Source: Lanius collurio
Taxonomy: Eukaryota; Chordata; Aves; Passeriformes; Laniidae
Direction: 5' to 3'
NCBI GenBank assembly: GCA_020086605.1
Contig: JACBWW010000004.1
Coordinates: 16,109,146 to 16,173,145, forward strand
Length of the DNA: 64,000 bases
In this document: in pieces, positions 49,430 to 61,405 of the stretch
How the letters are laid out: each line of letters begins with the position of its first letter
Numbering within the stretch: the stretch's first letter is position 1
The notes under the pieces: generated by a model
What the model was told of the DNA's origin: nothing
Seen by the model: only the letters and a program-made list of their open reading frames with translations
The model's database searches: none
Program-made: the position numbers and the translations under genes

Positions 49430-50760
49430 TCGTATGAACAACTTATCTATGTAATGATAACAAGAAAAAAATTTGTTACACTCCAGACTTACCAGATGTA
49501 GATTGGAGATTTATGTAATCAGCAGACACTTTATTAGTAACTATGACCTTGTCCGCATTTTATCCCATAAATTCAAAATTAGTAAAGTCACTAGAATTGA
49601 GATTAATATCTCAGACTCCAATTCTCAGTCTCTCCTGTTCTTCAACTTCATGTTTCTAAAGGTACACCAACAAAGGAATGTCTGTAATATGATTCCCATT
49701 CACATCAACAGTATTTTGTTCTAAGCGCATCTTAGAGTCAAGCAGAAAACAAAAAAGACACTGAAAAGCATTCCCAGTTTCTAATGCAGAAGAATCATAC
49801 TTTAAACAACATTCCTTAAAACACTATAGACTTATTTGCCACTTGTTTGGGAATACCCGAAATTTCTTAACAGACTTAAATGAACACTATCAGGAATAAG
49901 ATTATGGACTGTCCCCAGATGAGCATGCAATGACACACGTTCACAGCTTTTTAAGCCATCTTCCCCTAGGTTACTTATGAGACTATCAGAACACGTTAGA
50001 AAAATGTAGGTTAGATTTTCCTATTAGTTTACATTAAGATATGCATGAAACAAGAGATGAGTGGTATCAACCCATTGCACTTTCTCTTTATGATCTGTTC
50101 TTTCTTGCTCTTATATTTAATGTTTGAATAGTAAAGAATGGAGAAGTCTCTCCTTCTCCTCTGCTTCTAAAAATAATTATATTTGAATTCTCTTTTCCTA
50201 GAAATAAAAAAAGGTATTATAGAATCTATGCTTCTTGAGGTGAAGAATGGGCCACATTAATTTTTAAAACCAAACCCACATTTTGAATCTAAGCAGCACA
50301 TTTCACATTTCGGGTCTGGCATCTCAACCATAACGTAAAACTTACACTAGCAAAAAGATGAAAAGGAGAAAGCACGTTTGTCTGCCCTGGAACTCTGCTG
50401 CCCTTAGGCATGAGCCAGAAATAATCCCAGAGGCAGAATGCAAATGAAATGTCTCGTCAGCTCATAGGCCTTAATGCATTTTACCTTAAACATTTACATT
50501 AACAGATGGTCCCCCGCAGTCCCATGAACTCACTCCTGAGTTCATTTCCATCTCACTCCAGGCCCTATTTGTCACTGGTCAGACAGAAGAATGTCACAAG
50601 GGGGTTGATCCAGAACAGAGGAGTGGGACTAACTGTATGAAATGATTGGTGTCACCTACATATAAGCATTTGACCTCAGTTACAAAGGGACAAAAAATTG
50701 TATGTAAGAGGAGAAGGAATGAATAAGGTGATGATCAGCTGACCTGGAACTACCAAGATT
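49430..50760. other. Unassigned non-coding DNA, nothing recognised
   Basis: Only short frames are seen (83 codons at most), with no motif. Nothing was recognised beyond ordinary AT-rich sequence. Confidence 0.55.
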
Positions 50761-50862
50761 AAAAATCAAAACAAAACACAAAAAAAACCAAAAACAACAA
50801 CCAAACAAAACCCTCCAATAACCCCCAAACCCACCACCACCAAAAAAACAAACAAGAAAACC
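50761..50862. repeat. A/C-rich low-complexity tract
   Basis: About 100 bases of A runs with C, CC and CCC interruptions and almost no G. It includes CCACCACCACC at about 50,831-50,841. A minus-strand frame through it (50,680-50,889) is Gly/Phe/Trp-rich only because of this composition. It is the same type as the 47.4-kb tract. Confidence 0.85.
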
Positions 50863-53800
50863 ACACTGTTCCTTTTGAAGAGGAGGCAAATGCTGCTTTT
50901 TAAAGAGCAGATGAAGCTGTGTGCTGTGACAGTGGCCTAGGCTGGCTCAGGCATTTAAGGGAAGGTAACTGACATCAGGAACGGCTTAAGACAGCCAGAC
51001 TGCTCAGCCTGCACTTGTGGGAGATGTAAAACTCTCAGATCAGTCCAGTGCTCTTGTACAAGACTTGGGCTTTTGCTGACCCTCTAAATTCTCAGCTCTG
51101 TCACAGAAACTAGGGGAAGAATAGAATTAAGCCCTGCCATGGTAGGTTGAAAGATACCAGCTCTTGAGCCACAGCTCATCTGGGGCTTGGGCTCATTATA
51201 ACAAGGAAAGAAATTTTGATTTGTTTGTGTTATTTTTATCTTGGCCAAAATACAAAAAGAAATTGTTAGAACAGAAATACCTGCCAAAACAAAACTCTCA
51301 AGTGCAAGAAGAAAAACCACAAATCAGTCTAGTTGAATGCGGTGAGGGAGAAGAACACAAATGGATAAAAAGTGGTGAAAAGGTGATACTGCTTTATTCA
51401 GGATCTGAAGAATACAAGCAACAGAGTTTGATCTATATTCTCACCAGAATCTTGCACAGATGCCATAGGTGCTCAGACTGTCCCAGATGTATAATACACT
51501 GAGTTATCTTGGAACATTTCTCTGAAGCACAAAAATATCAGCTCTATTTTTCAGACTGAACCACATCAGAGATAAAGAAAATTGTCACTCCACAAAGAAT
51601 ACTCACAGTCAAAAAGAAAAATTAATGAATCACTCAAATCTCCGGTTAATGTCACAATCATTCAACTCTGTCCAGACCATGTTACTGTTCTTTCTCCCTG
51701 TGCAAGCAGGAAACAGGTACTGGGATGAACTAGCAGTATGGCCTAAGCTGCTTTGCTGTGATGGTAGGAAAAAGCACTGCCAATCCATTGATTTCATCTG
51801 AGAGAGGATACCTTTGTTTGTTAAAAGAAAAGCTTACTTTACTTCTCTAAATTGCTTCAGGGGATAGAACATGCTACACTTCACATTGCTTCCATAGATT
51901 TTATACTGTAAATTTGAATAGAAGACTTAAATTTGAGAATTAATGACAGTGCTCTACAGTAAAGATCAATCTTCATAAGAAAGTCCCATTGAGTCAGATT
52001 ACTAAATTCTATTGTTCTCTTTAAATCAGAGGAAGTTTGCCTACTCCTACAGTCTATATCGAGTCTTTCAGCCCGAGTCAAAAAGTGAGGCAATTGTGAG
52101 AAATACTGTTTTCCATTCACCAGTAATGTTACCATTTTCACACAGGTTCTTCAGTGGCAGTTCAGTATTGCCCAGTGACTTCACAGGTCTTGCACAAGAG
52201 CATCCAGGTACTCTGGAACAGGATTTTCCCAACAAAATTTAAGAACATATTCATAAAGATGTGGTTTTTCTTTAACATCTCACACTTCAGAAGACATTCA
52301 GGAATTCATCATGCTACATGTATTTCAGAGACTGGTTAGAAGCCAAGCTTCATAAAACACAGAAAAGGAAAAACTGCATTTTTGAATTCATGACAGTCAC
52401 ACATTCTTTTCTTTCAATAGAGTTCAATGGCATCTGCCTTGAAGGAAACATCTACCCCTAAAATGAGCCAGCAGTATTCATGATAATCCACAATTTCTAA
52501 TTTTCCCATTATCTGCCTAGCTGAAAACTCTGCTGGTACCTGGCAATGAAGGCAAGTCATAGCAGAATGGGTACAGGAGAGCTGCTGGGCACTGCACTCG
52601 AGGCAAACACCTCCCTCTCCCTCGTTATGAACTTAGGCCACTTCCAAGTGTACTTAAGGGACTGTGTCAGGAGGGGAAGAACAGCCTTGTAGAGATGACC
52701 AGCTATATAAGAGCCATGTATATCTTTAACATTGTTATAAACTAGTTAAAAGTATCAGTTCAGCTGAACAAAAACTGGCCATGACCTGTATTTTAAGCAT
52801 TTTCAAGTTCAAGTAATCAGTTAATAATTAGGGCTCTTTGTCAGAAGTCTGTCTCATTTATAGCCATGACTGGAGCTGAAATACATTTTATTTCACTGGT
52901 TGGCCTGTACATAATGAGGTTACAGGAGATGCAGCAGTGAGACTGGTTCTTCAAAGATGTGATAACAAAACAAGTCTGAATGACAATAAGAGGGACAGCC
53001 CCACCATTTTGGAAGCCAGTGGCCAAAAAATTACACTACAACAATATTCTTCTCCAGCAGTTAAAATGCAAGTGTGACTGTAGCTACATTCCTTCTACAT
53101 TAAACTCAGTGAACACCTGAGGGGGTTGCAGTGAGAGGGAATTTTAGATACCACCTTATCCCAAAGGCAACCCTCAGAACTTCTCTAATCTCAAGGCCAG
53201 CATGGTCACTGTGAAATTTGGCCAGCCTACTTGCAGAAACAACCTTTGCCTCCACATCAGGTTACCCCTTTCCTCCTTGCTGCTCCTTGCACTCTCAAAA
53301 CAGCTGGGGAAAGAACATGCCCTCATGGCTGCAATATTCGATACTGTATCATTTGATACTATAATTACATTTTGGTCTTCTGCTTTAAAATATCTGAATA
53401 CATCCCACAGGTTTTTGCAAACTGCATTTCCTAAATTGACATTCTGATCATCTTCAAGCAGCCAGACTTTTCCAATAATCCCCTGGTAGGATAGATACCA
53501 CAGTGCTCATCCACTTATTGTGGCCTGCACCGGAGGTTTTTTAAAGATATCACAGTATGTGCTGCAGTGCCCAGGGTAATGGCAAGCAGACACATATAGG
53601 GTATTTAAACACCTCTAGAAAACACCCATACAACACTGCTTTAAGCAGCATTTGTGTATATCCTGAGTGAGCACAGGTGACTTCTACAGGAGCAGCAGTT
53701 CTCACAGTTCTTCTTGGAGGAAAGGGGTACGTATCAGTGAGCAGCTAAGCTGTCTCCATTGGCAATTGATGGATTTTGTAATGGTGACTACAGCATATTC

Positions 53801-54296
53801 CCCACAGAATCATTCCCTGAGCCATCCCTGTGTGATCACAAGGAATTTAAGTCCTAGAACAAAACACATTTAAGTACAGATCGAATACTTGCAGAACATT
53901 TGTGCATACCTTGCTCTCATTTTTATGTGACTTTGACTCAACTGTAAAGGAAAGAAATCTCCATTCAGTGCTACTGGATGAGATAATGATAGCAAATATT
54001 TCATTTCTACCAAGGCAAATTTTTACTCATGAATCTTTTCTGTTCTTTCAGTGAGTGGTGATTTAAGCAAGCTACATTTATAGCACTGATTCTGCGAAGG
54101 GAGGGAGAGAGTGCCCAGTGAGATAGGACTGCAAGTGATGGGTCCTGAGGGAGCTAAAACACAGATGTCACAAAAACCCATTTCAGAAATTGTACACAAA
54201 GGCACAGCTGTGCAGTGGGAAGCAAAACAGGTGGCACCGGCATCAGGGGCTGGCACTGCGTTGTGTTACAATACAACACTGCCACAATATACCTTC
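50863..54296. other. Unassigned non-coding DNA, nothing recognised
   Basis: Frames of up to 112 codons are present (51,164-51,502 plus), without known domains. A TATATAAG octamer occurs at 52,704-52,711 but has no supporting promoter context. Confidence 0.55.
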
Positions 54297-54338
54297 AAAA
54301 AGGACCTCTTAAAAAAGGCCTCTTAAAAAGGACCTCTT
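54297..54338. repeat. 14-bp tandem repeat, three copies
   Basis: The unit AAAAAGGACCTCTT occurs at 54,297-54,310 and again at 54,325-54,338. The middle copy (54,311-54,324) reads AAAAAAGGCCTCTT. There are no gaps between copies. This is a minisatellite-like triplication; it lies in a short plus-strand frame, which I do not regard as coding. Confidence 0.9.
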
Positions 54339-57300
54339 TCTCCATTGCCTCTGGAGAAGTTGCTGAGGTTAAGCAGCCCTCTTCAAACAAAGCATCCCCA
54401 GAGCACAGAGTGCATTTGTCCTTGATCTGTGAATTTACACAAACTACCAAAGACTTGTGAAGTCAGCTGGAGTTAAGATCCCCTCAGCAATATACAAAAT
54501 CAGTTCCACACTTACCCTGGAGTCCTCTACTTAGAAGCAGCTGTTTTTCTACTACTTTTGTTCAGCTTTGCAGCCTGAGGTTGAACAGGCCAGTTATCCC
54601 CCTCACTCATTGTCAGGTCAAGAGACGGCAACTGAAGCAGCACAGACCCAGGAGTCATCTCATTGCCATTTTAAGGTCTGCCCACAAGACCAGACTGCAT
54701 CCTTTCCCTCTAATCTGCTACTTTGTAGACAAATTCTCTCAGTACAACAGATTTTGAAGAGCTGACCAACTCTCTCCTCAGTGGTTGGACCAGATTTAAG
54801 GGCAGTGTGATACTATCAGGATGTGATGTGCAATTTACTGCTATAAATCAACTGCCTCGATTCAGGTTTTGAAGGCTGGAGCCTCCATGTGAGGCAGTGG
54901 GGAGCTCGTCAGTTCACTGACATCTGACACCTCGCAATGTTTTAAAAGTATGTTCTGAAAAGCAGTACCAATAAAAATGACAGTGCAGAGCTCCCTTTTT
55001 ATTCACATCTCTGTGATGCCAGATAAAATTTTCTGAACAGACACTCAAAAACCAAATGTAACTATCCCCACCACACTGCCTCTTATGTCACCATCCGCAA
55101 CAAACGTCCTGTTTTAGGAATGTATCTGGCACTACTGGCATAATCATGATAAACACACTGGGTGGCCCACTATGTCCCTTGCTTTCCAAAGGTTCTAAAT
55201 TTAATTTTTTTTTTTGAGAAGGATATAAGTAACATCCAAATAGCTAGCTTTGGACCAGGTTTGTGTCATCTGTGCTTGTTTTCTTGTGACTCTTATTTTT
55301 TTTAACTACAAAAATAAAAATAATTTAAAATATAAAAAAGAGAGAGTAATAGCATATATTTACATCTGACTGCTCATCTGTAGAAAGAAGATATTTCTAT
55401 CCCCAGTCACTTCTCAAAATCACTGGGAAAGACGTCAAGTTGATCATAATTGAGACACCAGTAAAATGCAAAGTTAACTTATGAACATTAAAGCAGATTA
55501 TTAAAAATGGAAAATGTATGGAATTACTTTGGATATCAAGCATTTCAAAGCCTTCAGTCTTTTCTCTGATACTTGTTTGTATTTGCATTGTTTGAAGGAA
55601 TATGCCACAATTTATTATGACTAGAAAATTGCTCAATTCTATTACTCTTCCAAATATTTATATATTTTGATAAAGATCTTCTTCCACAATGTTTCCAATT
55701 ACTCTGAGGTATCCTAGTGGTACAAGGTGCAGCTCAAAGAGATTAGAGGCACCGACAGCACTTACAGAGAAAATAACAACGTACCTGGTTGAAACAAACC
55801 AGAGTTCAGGATAACTGAACTGATAAGGATCACCATAGAAGCAGCTTTAAAAAACAAAAAAGCCTCTCCTGTCCCATGGGTCAACCCCAGTGACAGACTT
55901 TCCAGCTGGAACTTGGCTTGCCTGACTGCTGGAACTCTTACCAGCCCAGCTTCACTGTGATACCTCCTTTGACTCCCACATGGACTCCGCAAGGTTTTGC
56001 TGCTTCTCAGATGTCAGGCATGTGAAACCACCAAAGAATTTTTAAAACTTACTAATAATTGACTCCCCTGAAATTTTCCCTTAACAGCTTAAGCAGAGGG
56101 AAAATACAAAATCCAGCTTGATGCCAAAGAACCCTACATTCAGACCGTCAAAACACCACTAAGGCTGGAAAAATAATCTTGCAAAGAAAGCATGGTTTAG
56201 GACAGCACTACAGTATTGAGCCCAGTTTTTCAACAGATTCTTTCAAATACTGGAAAAGGATATTCGAGCATTTTGGGACAAATCTAACAATTCACTTTTA
56301 TTTAACTAGAAAGATAATTATGCATATACAAAAACTCATTGAGCATGCGAATGCCTTTAGCATCAATGGGAAGCCAAATTCCTCATTGTGACTGTAGGGC
56401 TAAGAAGACAAATGAATCAAGCTTCTTACCTCAGTGCATAAATTCAAATTCCTCTCATGTGAAAACCCTGCCCCTGCATTTTCAGTAGAAAGTATGGATA
56501 AATAAATAATACTGGATAATAGCTAATTCTTCTCAGCCTACTGTGATTTTGACTTAGGCCTGCTACAAATGGTTTTCACTCATTTAGCCAACTGTGGCCA
56601 CAACCCCATCTGCATCCAAAGATGCCAGGTTCTACTAATTTTTACATCTCAAAGCACTGCATCTTACTGCACCCATCAGACTGAGCCCTGGCTACTGATT
56701 AATCCTTAGCAAAAACTGCTACAGCCCTGGCTGGCCATAGGCAAATAATATCAGATTCCCCAATTCCTTTTCCTTTTCTTTTTTCCATCCTTTTTTCTTT
56801 TAATTTTTTTTTAATAATTAATTAATTAAGTGACTTGCAGGCCCAAGGCCCTCCCCACAACCTCCCCTTTGAGTAACATGCCAGAGCACCAAAATGATTC
56901 TTTGTAAATCTAATTGAAACAAAAGCTATTGACCCAGACATATTTGCAATTAAATCTGGTTGGACCTCAATCAGAGAGCATGTGTTTGACAGCAAATTAT
57001 GCTTAAGTGTTGCAGCAAGAAAAATGGGAACCATCCTCTGGCAGATAGAGAGACAAAGGGAGGACTTAATTAAAGGACTGAAACACACACCAGTAAGTTC
57101 AGCAAATGAGATTCAGAGCAGAAAAGGAGAAGTGCAGGGCTGCTCCTTATTACAGGAATCTAGCACTGAGGAGATTTGTTGCCCTCCAAGAATGTTTGGG
57201 CACAGAAAATGATCCTGTGCTGCTGTGAAAAGGGCAACAGCCAGAGACAGAGGCTAAGGGGAAAGTTAACTACATTGCAGGAGACCTGAAAATGTCACCT

Positions 57301-60300
57301 TGTCTTTTGATTAGGGGTTTTTCAGTCTAAAGCTGAAGATGAAGAAAGCACAGTTTGCAACTGCTGCTCTAAGAAATTATCTTCAGAAAGGCCACAGCAA
57401 TGCCACAAGTCAGCGTAATGCAGCTACCAGCTCTGTCCTCCTCCAGATTATTATCTGCCATATATTACTGAAACAAATATGAATTCCAGCAGAAACAACT
57501 GCAGTAGACAGCTGAATCCCCTGTACTGTAACCTCGCACAGCACAAGAAACAAGGAGATCCTGAGGGGGAAGGTAAAATGCCTCCTCACGCAAGAAGAAC
57601 CAAAACATGTAACAATCATTGCTTGCTGAAACTCAGAAGAAATAAAAACATTATGTCCTGGAACAACCTGGAGGCCAGAAAAACATATGACTGTTCTTAG
57701 GGGAAAAAAAAAAAAACAAAAAAACTCCACAGAACAACTTCTTCATTCCCACCACAGAGGGGCTAAGACAGCTCATTGTTCTTATTTAACTTTGCTCATT
57801 TGGGTGCAATATTAATCAAAATAATTATGCCAATATAAACTCTAGTTTAAACACAATTCTCTATGTTGGCATAGTCACCATGGCAAAGACCAGGATCTCT
57901 GACACTCTTCTAAAACTATCGCGCTCTGCATTTGAAGTCTCCTTCATGCCTTTTTCTCTTTATCTACTTTACATCATGGTGAAATTTCATTGTTCATAGT
58001 AAATAGATTAACTAGAAGTGGAAAATAGTTTCCAACACTTTTCAGAGCACTCTTGAGACTAGGAAAATAACCTCCTCCCTCAAGGTTTAAATAAACTGGA
58101 TGAATGGACAAGCAAACCTTATAGGTTGGCATGTCCCAAGGAACATTTCAGACATAAATCCTCCAATCAAGCCCTCCTAGAAATCTGTGTGTTCTCTGCC
58201 CCTGTCAGTTGGATTCCCACTGAACAAGGCAGGCGGTCTCACAGATCAGTGGGCAAGTTGTGCCTCTGATGTGTTTGACTGTCACATTCATAAACACAAC
58301 AAGCTATGCCAGCAGCAATAGCAAGGCAGCGTGGTGAGGGATTCAATACAGTTCACAAACTGCAGTGCACAGCATTCATCAGTGCAAACAAACTCAGTCC
58401 ACAGCTCTCCCTGCTGGCTTTCACAGCAGGGATAGACAGCTGCCAGTGCTGCCCTGTGTCCTGCTCCTGCTTACTCCTCAAACTGTGAATACCCAGAACA
58501 GGTATGATTCTTCTGTCACTGTGTCCTACTGGAACTTGTGCCTACAGCCTAAAAAATATTGAGCACTCAAAATACTTTTAGAAGCATCTCAGAGAGATGC
58601 CCCACCCCTCTCTTATGGGGAATTGAGTGCCAAGCCTTTCTCTGAAAAGGGAAAATTACACAAACTACATCAAATGCCTCAGGCAATTATATATCAGGTC
58701 TAAGTAAGTATCCTGGTATCTGAACCCACCAAAGATCATTGTTACCAGGCCATGATCTCCAGCCACATACCATCTCCTCCTAGCACACGAGTGCATATGA
58801 AGATAAATGTTAAAAAAAAAAAAAAAAGTAGTAAAAAAATTTACTGTGATTGTTCAATACCAAACAATTTTTAAAAATGTGTATTTAGGAACATTCCTCT
58901 CTCTTCTCCCTGAAATGCTATTACTGAGATGAAATTGGAGTATTTAATAGCACACTCAATTCGGAAAGAGAGAGCAAGGAAAGGATTCTATATTCAAATT
59001 TTAAAACAAACTCAGGAAAGTAAAATCTTATTACATAACCTACAGTTTGGAAGTGTAAAAGATTGCTCTGGCCAAGAAATCTCCAAAAATTTCATCCATC
59101 CCTGGAGATGAGACTCTTAGTTTCATGCTTGATAAAGAATTACACCACCAGTCCCTGGTATCCTTGGCTTCGTGCTGTGTCCTAGGTCAGAGCTGATGGG
59201 AAGCAAACCGCTACCAACTGCATTGCTCCAGCTCTTGGACTCTCCAGACATCAGCAAAGATGAGAACCCAGTGGATGGCAGCTGGGGACTCTGAGCTATG
59301 AAGGGAAAGAAAGCAAAAATAAAAGAAAAAAGGAATTGAAAAGGGAAAGCTGCATTGGGTACCTTGACAGATATTGACAAGAATAGAAACAATAAAAAAG
59401 TCCCTGCTGTGAAAAACTCATCAAATAGGGGATGATGCATACCATGCAGACCTCATGCAGTGTCCTCCCTCAAAGATGTCACAGTCCTCGTCAGCTTTGC
59501 TACTGTAATATTCCTCCAAGAGAGGAGAGCTTAGCTGACACCCTGCCAGTCATCCCAATGACTGCTGACAGCCTCAGGGAACACACGGATGGGAAACTGA
59601 TGCCTGCACTCAAAGGCTGCTGTCAAACCCAGATAATAACCCATGCTGCAAGGAAGCAGTGCCTAAGCATGTGCAAATACCTACAGCATCCATACATACA
59701 CACACATCTACATATCTTCCGCTGTATCCACAGTGATGAGAGGGAGGCAGAGTTGAGTCTGCACAATTCAAGCAAGCCTGGGGTGGTGTTGAGAGGCACA
59801 ATCTGAGCTTATCCACATGACAGCTGCACTAATTCCTTTGATCTGCAGTGACTGGGTTGCCTCGTCGCTATATTATATAATAATATAAATTAAGATCAGC
59901 TACAGTAAACAATAATATAGCATGAAATACAGTCAGTGTTTGTTCAGTGGAGACAGGACAGACCCAGAAATAGCACAGCACCTGGAGAGAGAAAATACTG
60001 CCCTGAGGTTTTGATGTGAAATTACTGAACAGGACCTACTGGACACTACTCATCCCTCATCCTCAGAGTCTGATCATCTTGCCTCAGTTTTGGACATGTT
60101 GCATAGCAGCAAACTCTGAGCCTGTGCCTTTCTCCCCTCACTTCAAAGCTGTAAGATACCAATAACCCTAGGAAATTTGACTCTGGACAGTATCAGTTTC
60201 CCACTTGACTGAACCCAAATGGGCACTTGACTACCTGACACACCTTGCCTGCAGTTAAATCCTTAGGACGTAGCAAAAACATTATCCTGTATTCCCAGTG

Positions 60301-61340
60301 CCTATTTGACTAATAGCAGTAAGAAAACTCAAAGGAAGGAAAATGCAATATGGCATTAAAGTCATGTAGTTCATGTTCTATACATGTAACTTTTTTAGAG
60401 TTTGCAGTTAGTTGGCACTGCAATATTAAAAGTACTCCTAAATTTTTAATTTCATTCCATCTTCTTTTTTTTTTTAATTGAAGAAATAGAGAAAGGATAA
60501 AAGACCTAAACCCTTCACAATCAAATCCAAACATTAATTTTTTATACAGGAATCCACAAGAATTCATGTGTTTTGTTACTGTCCAAGGCACTGTGGAAGA
60601 TGACAACCAAATTACCAATTTATGGGCTACCCAGCCTTAAACCACCTAAGCAGCAATGTATTTCATGAAGTACAGATCTAATTAAATATTCATCGCTTGG
60701 GCTGTAATTTTGTCAGACAGTGGTTTATCAAATATGAAAATCTACCCACCTCCCCAGCAAAATACAAAGCAATACTTGAGTTTAAAAGAGGTGACAACAG
60801 TCAATATCATTGGATGGAGGGTTTTCCTCCTACTCTCTGTTTATTGTACCATCTGGGTTACCAGGGACTTGAAATCTACAAGAGTAGTTTGCTTTATCCC
60901 ATTGCCAAAGCAAACCACAAAAAAAATCAGACCATGAGCTACTGAGGCCCTATAAGGGCCTATCCCTATGATGCCTTTGACAGCAGGCACTCTTCCCTTC
61001 AGTTCTGAGGAGACTCAGCTTCACTTCACTCTCCACCTCAAACATAACACAAAATGTGGACGGGATCACAGCCACTACCAAAAAGCTGATGCCTCTCCAC
61101 AAAGCACACTCAGTATTATTCAGAGCTCACTCACCGAAGAGCTGACCCTGACCAACCCTGCACAGAGGGGATCTTTGACTGCATGATCTAGCTCTGCCAC
61201 TAGAAAGAGGTATTACTGTCAAATCCATTTACCTTTGCTAGCTTCTGGCAGCACTGGTAGGCTGTCAGGAAAAGAAATGAGCTAATGTTCACCAGCAGAC
61301 CCTTGCCCGCTTCTGCTCTCTGGACATGACAAGCCCTGTC
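54339..61340. other. Unassigned non-coding DNA with simple repeats
   Basis: No gene recognised. Simple sequence includes a T run near 55,206, the pyrimidine tract at 56,758-56,820 running into TAATTAATTAATTAA, A-rich runs at 57,701-57,726 and 58,811-58,827, and an AT-only palindromic patch at about 59,868-59,890. The longest frame (59,432-59,806, 124 codons) has no known motif. Confidence 0.55.
56758..56828. repeat. Pyrimidine-rich tract with AATT repeats
   Basis: The plus strand is almost only C and T from about 56,758 to 56,810 (CCTTTTCCTTTTC words), then passes into T9 and three to four TAAT/AATT units. It resembles a strong polypyrimidine tract but is not followed by a clear acceptor and exon. 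Confidence 0.7.
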
Positions 61341-61405
61341 ATTTCTCATATGTGAAAAATCGGAGTAATAATGCCTCTCCCCTCCAGGATGATATAATGG
61401 TGTCT
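61341..61405 (+). mobile_element. Possible MIR-like SINE fragment
   Basis: TTTCTCATATGTGAAAAATCGGAGTAATAATGCCTCTCC aligns with the MIR stretch that reads tttcctcatctgtaaaatgggg, ataataat, acctacc. It is followed by a loosely matching AGGATGATATAATGG. Only about 65 bases are supported, so this is a tentative call. A GCTCTGCCACTAG phrase at 61,190-61,202 could be the head of the same element after an insertion. Confidence 0.35.

Noticed and set aside
42427..50445. Two ATGCAAAT octamer (POU-factor) motifs, at 42,427-42,434 and 50,438-50,445
   Set aside because: About two occurrences of a given 8-mer are expected by chance in 64 kb counting both strands, and nothing nearby supports an enhancer.
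50680..50889. Gly/Phe/Trp-rich minus-strand frame
   Set aside because: It is produced by the antisense of the A/C-rich tract at 50,761-50,862.
52704..52711. TATATAAG octamer as a possible core promoter
   Set aside because: It matches the TATA consensus, but there is no CpG-rich context, no downstream gene and no LTR around it. Such octamers are expected by chance in AT-rich DNA.
55376..55450. CTCATCTGTAGAAAGAAGAT as a further MIR copy
   Set aside because: Only the short CTCATCTGTA phrase matches; the upstream and downstream blocks do not follow MIR order.
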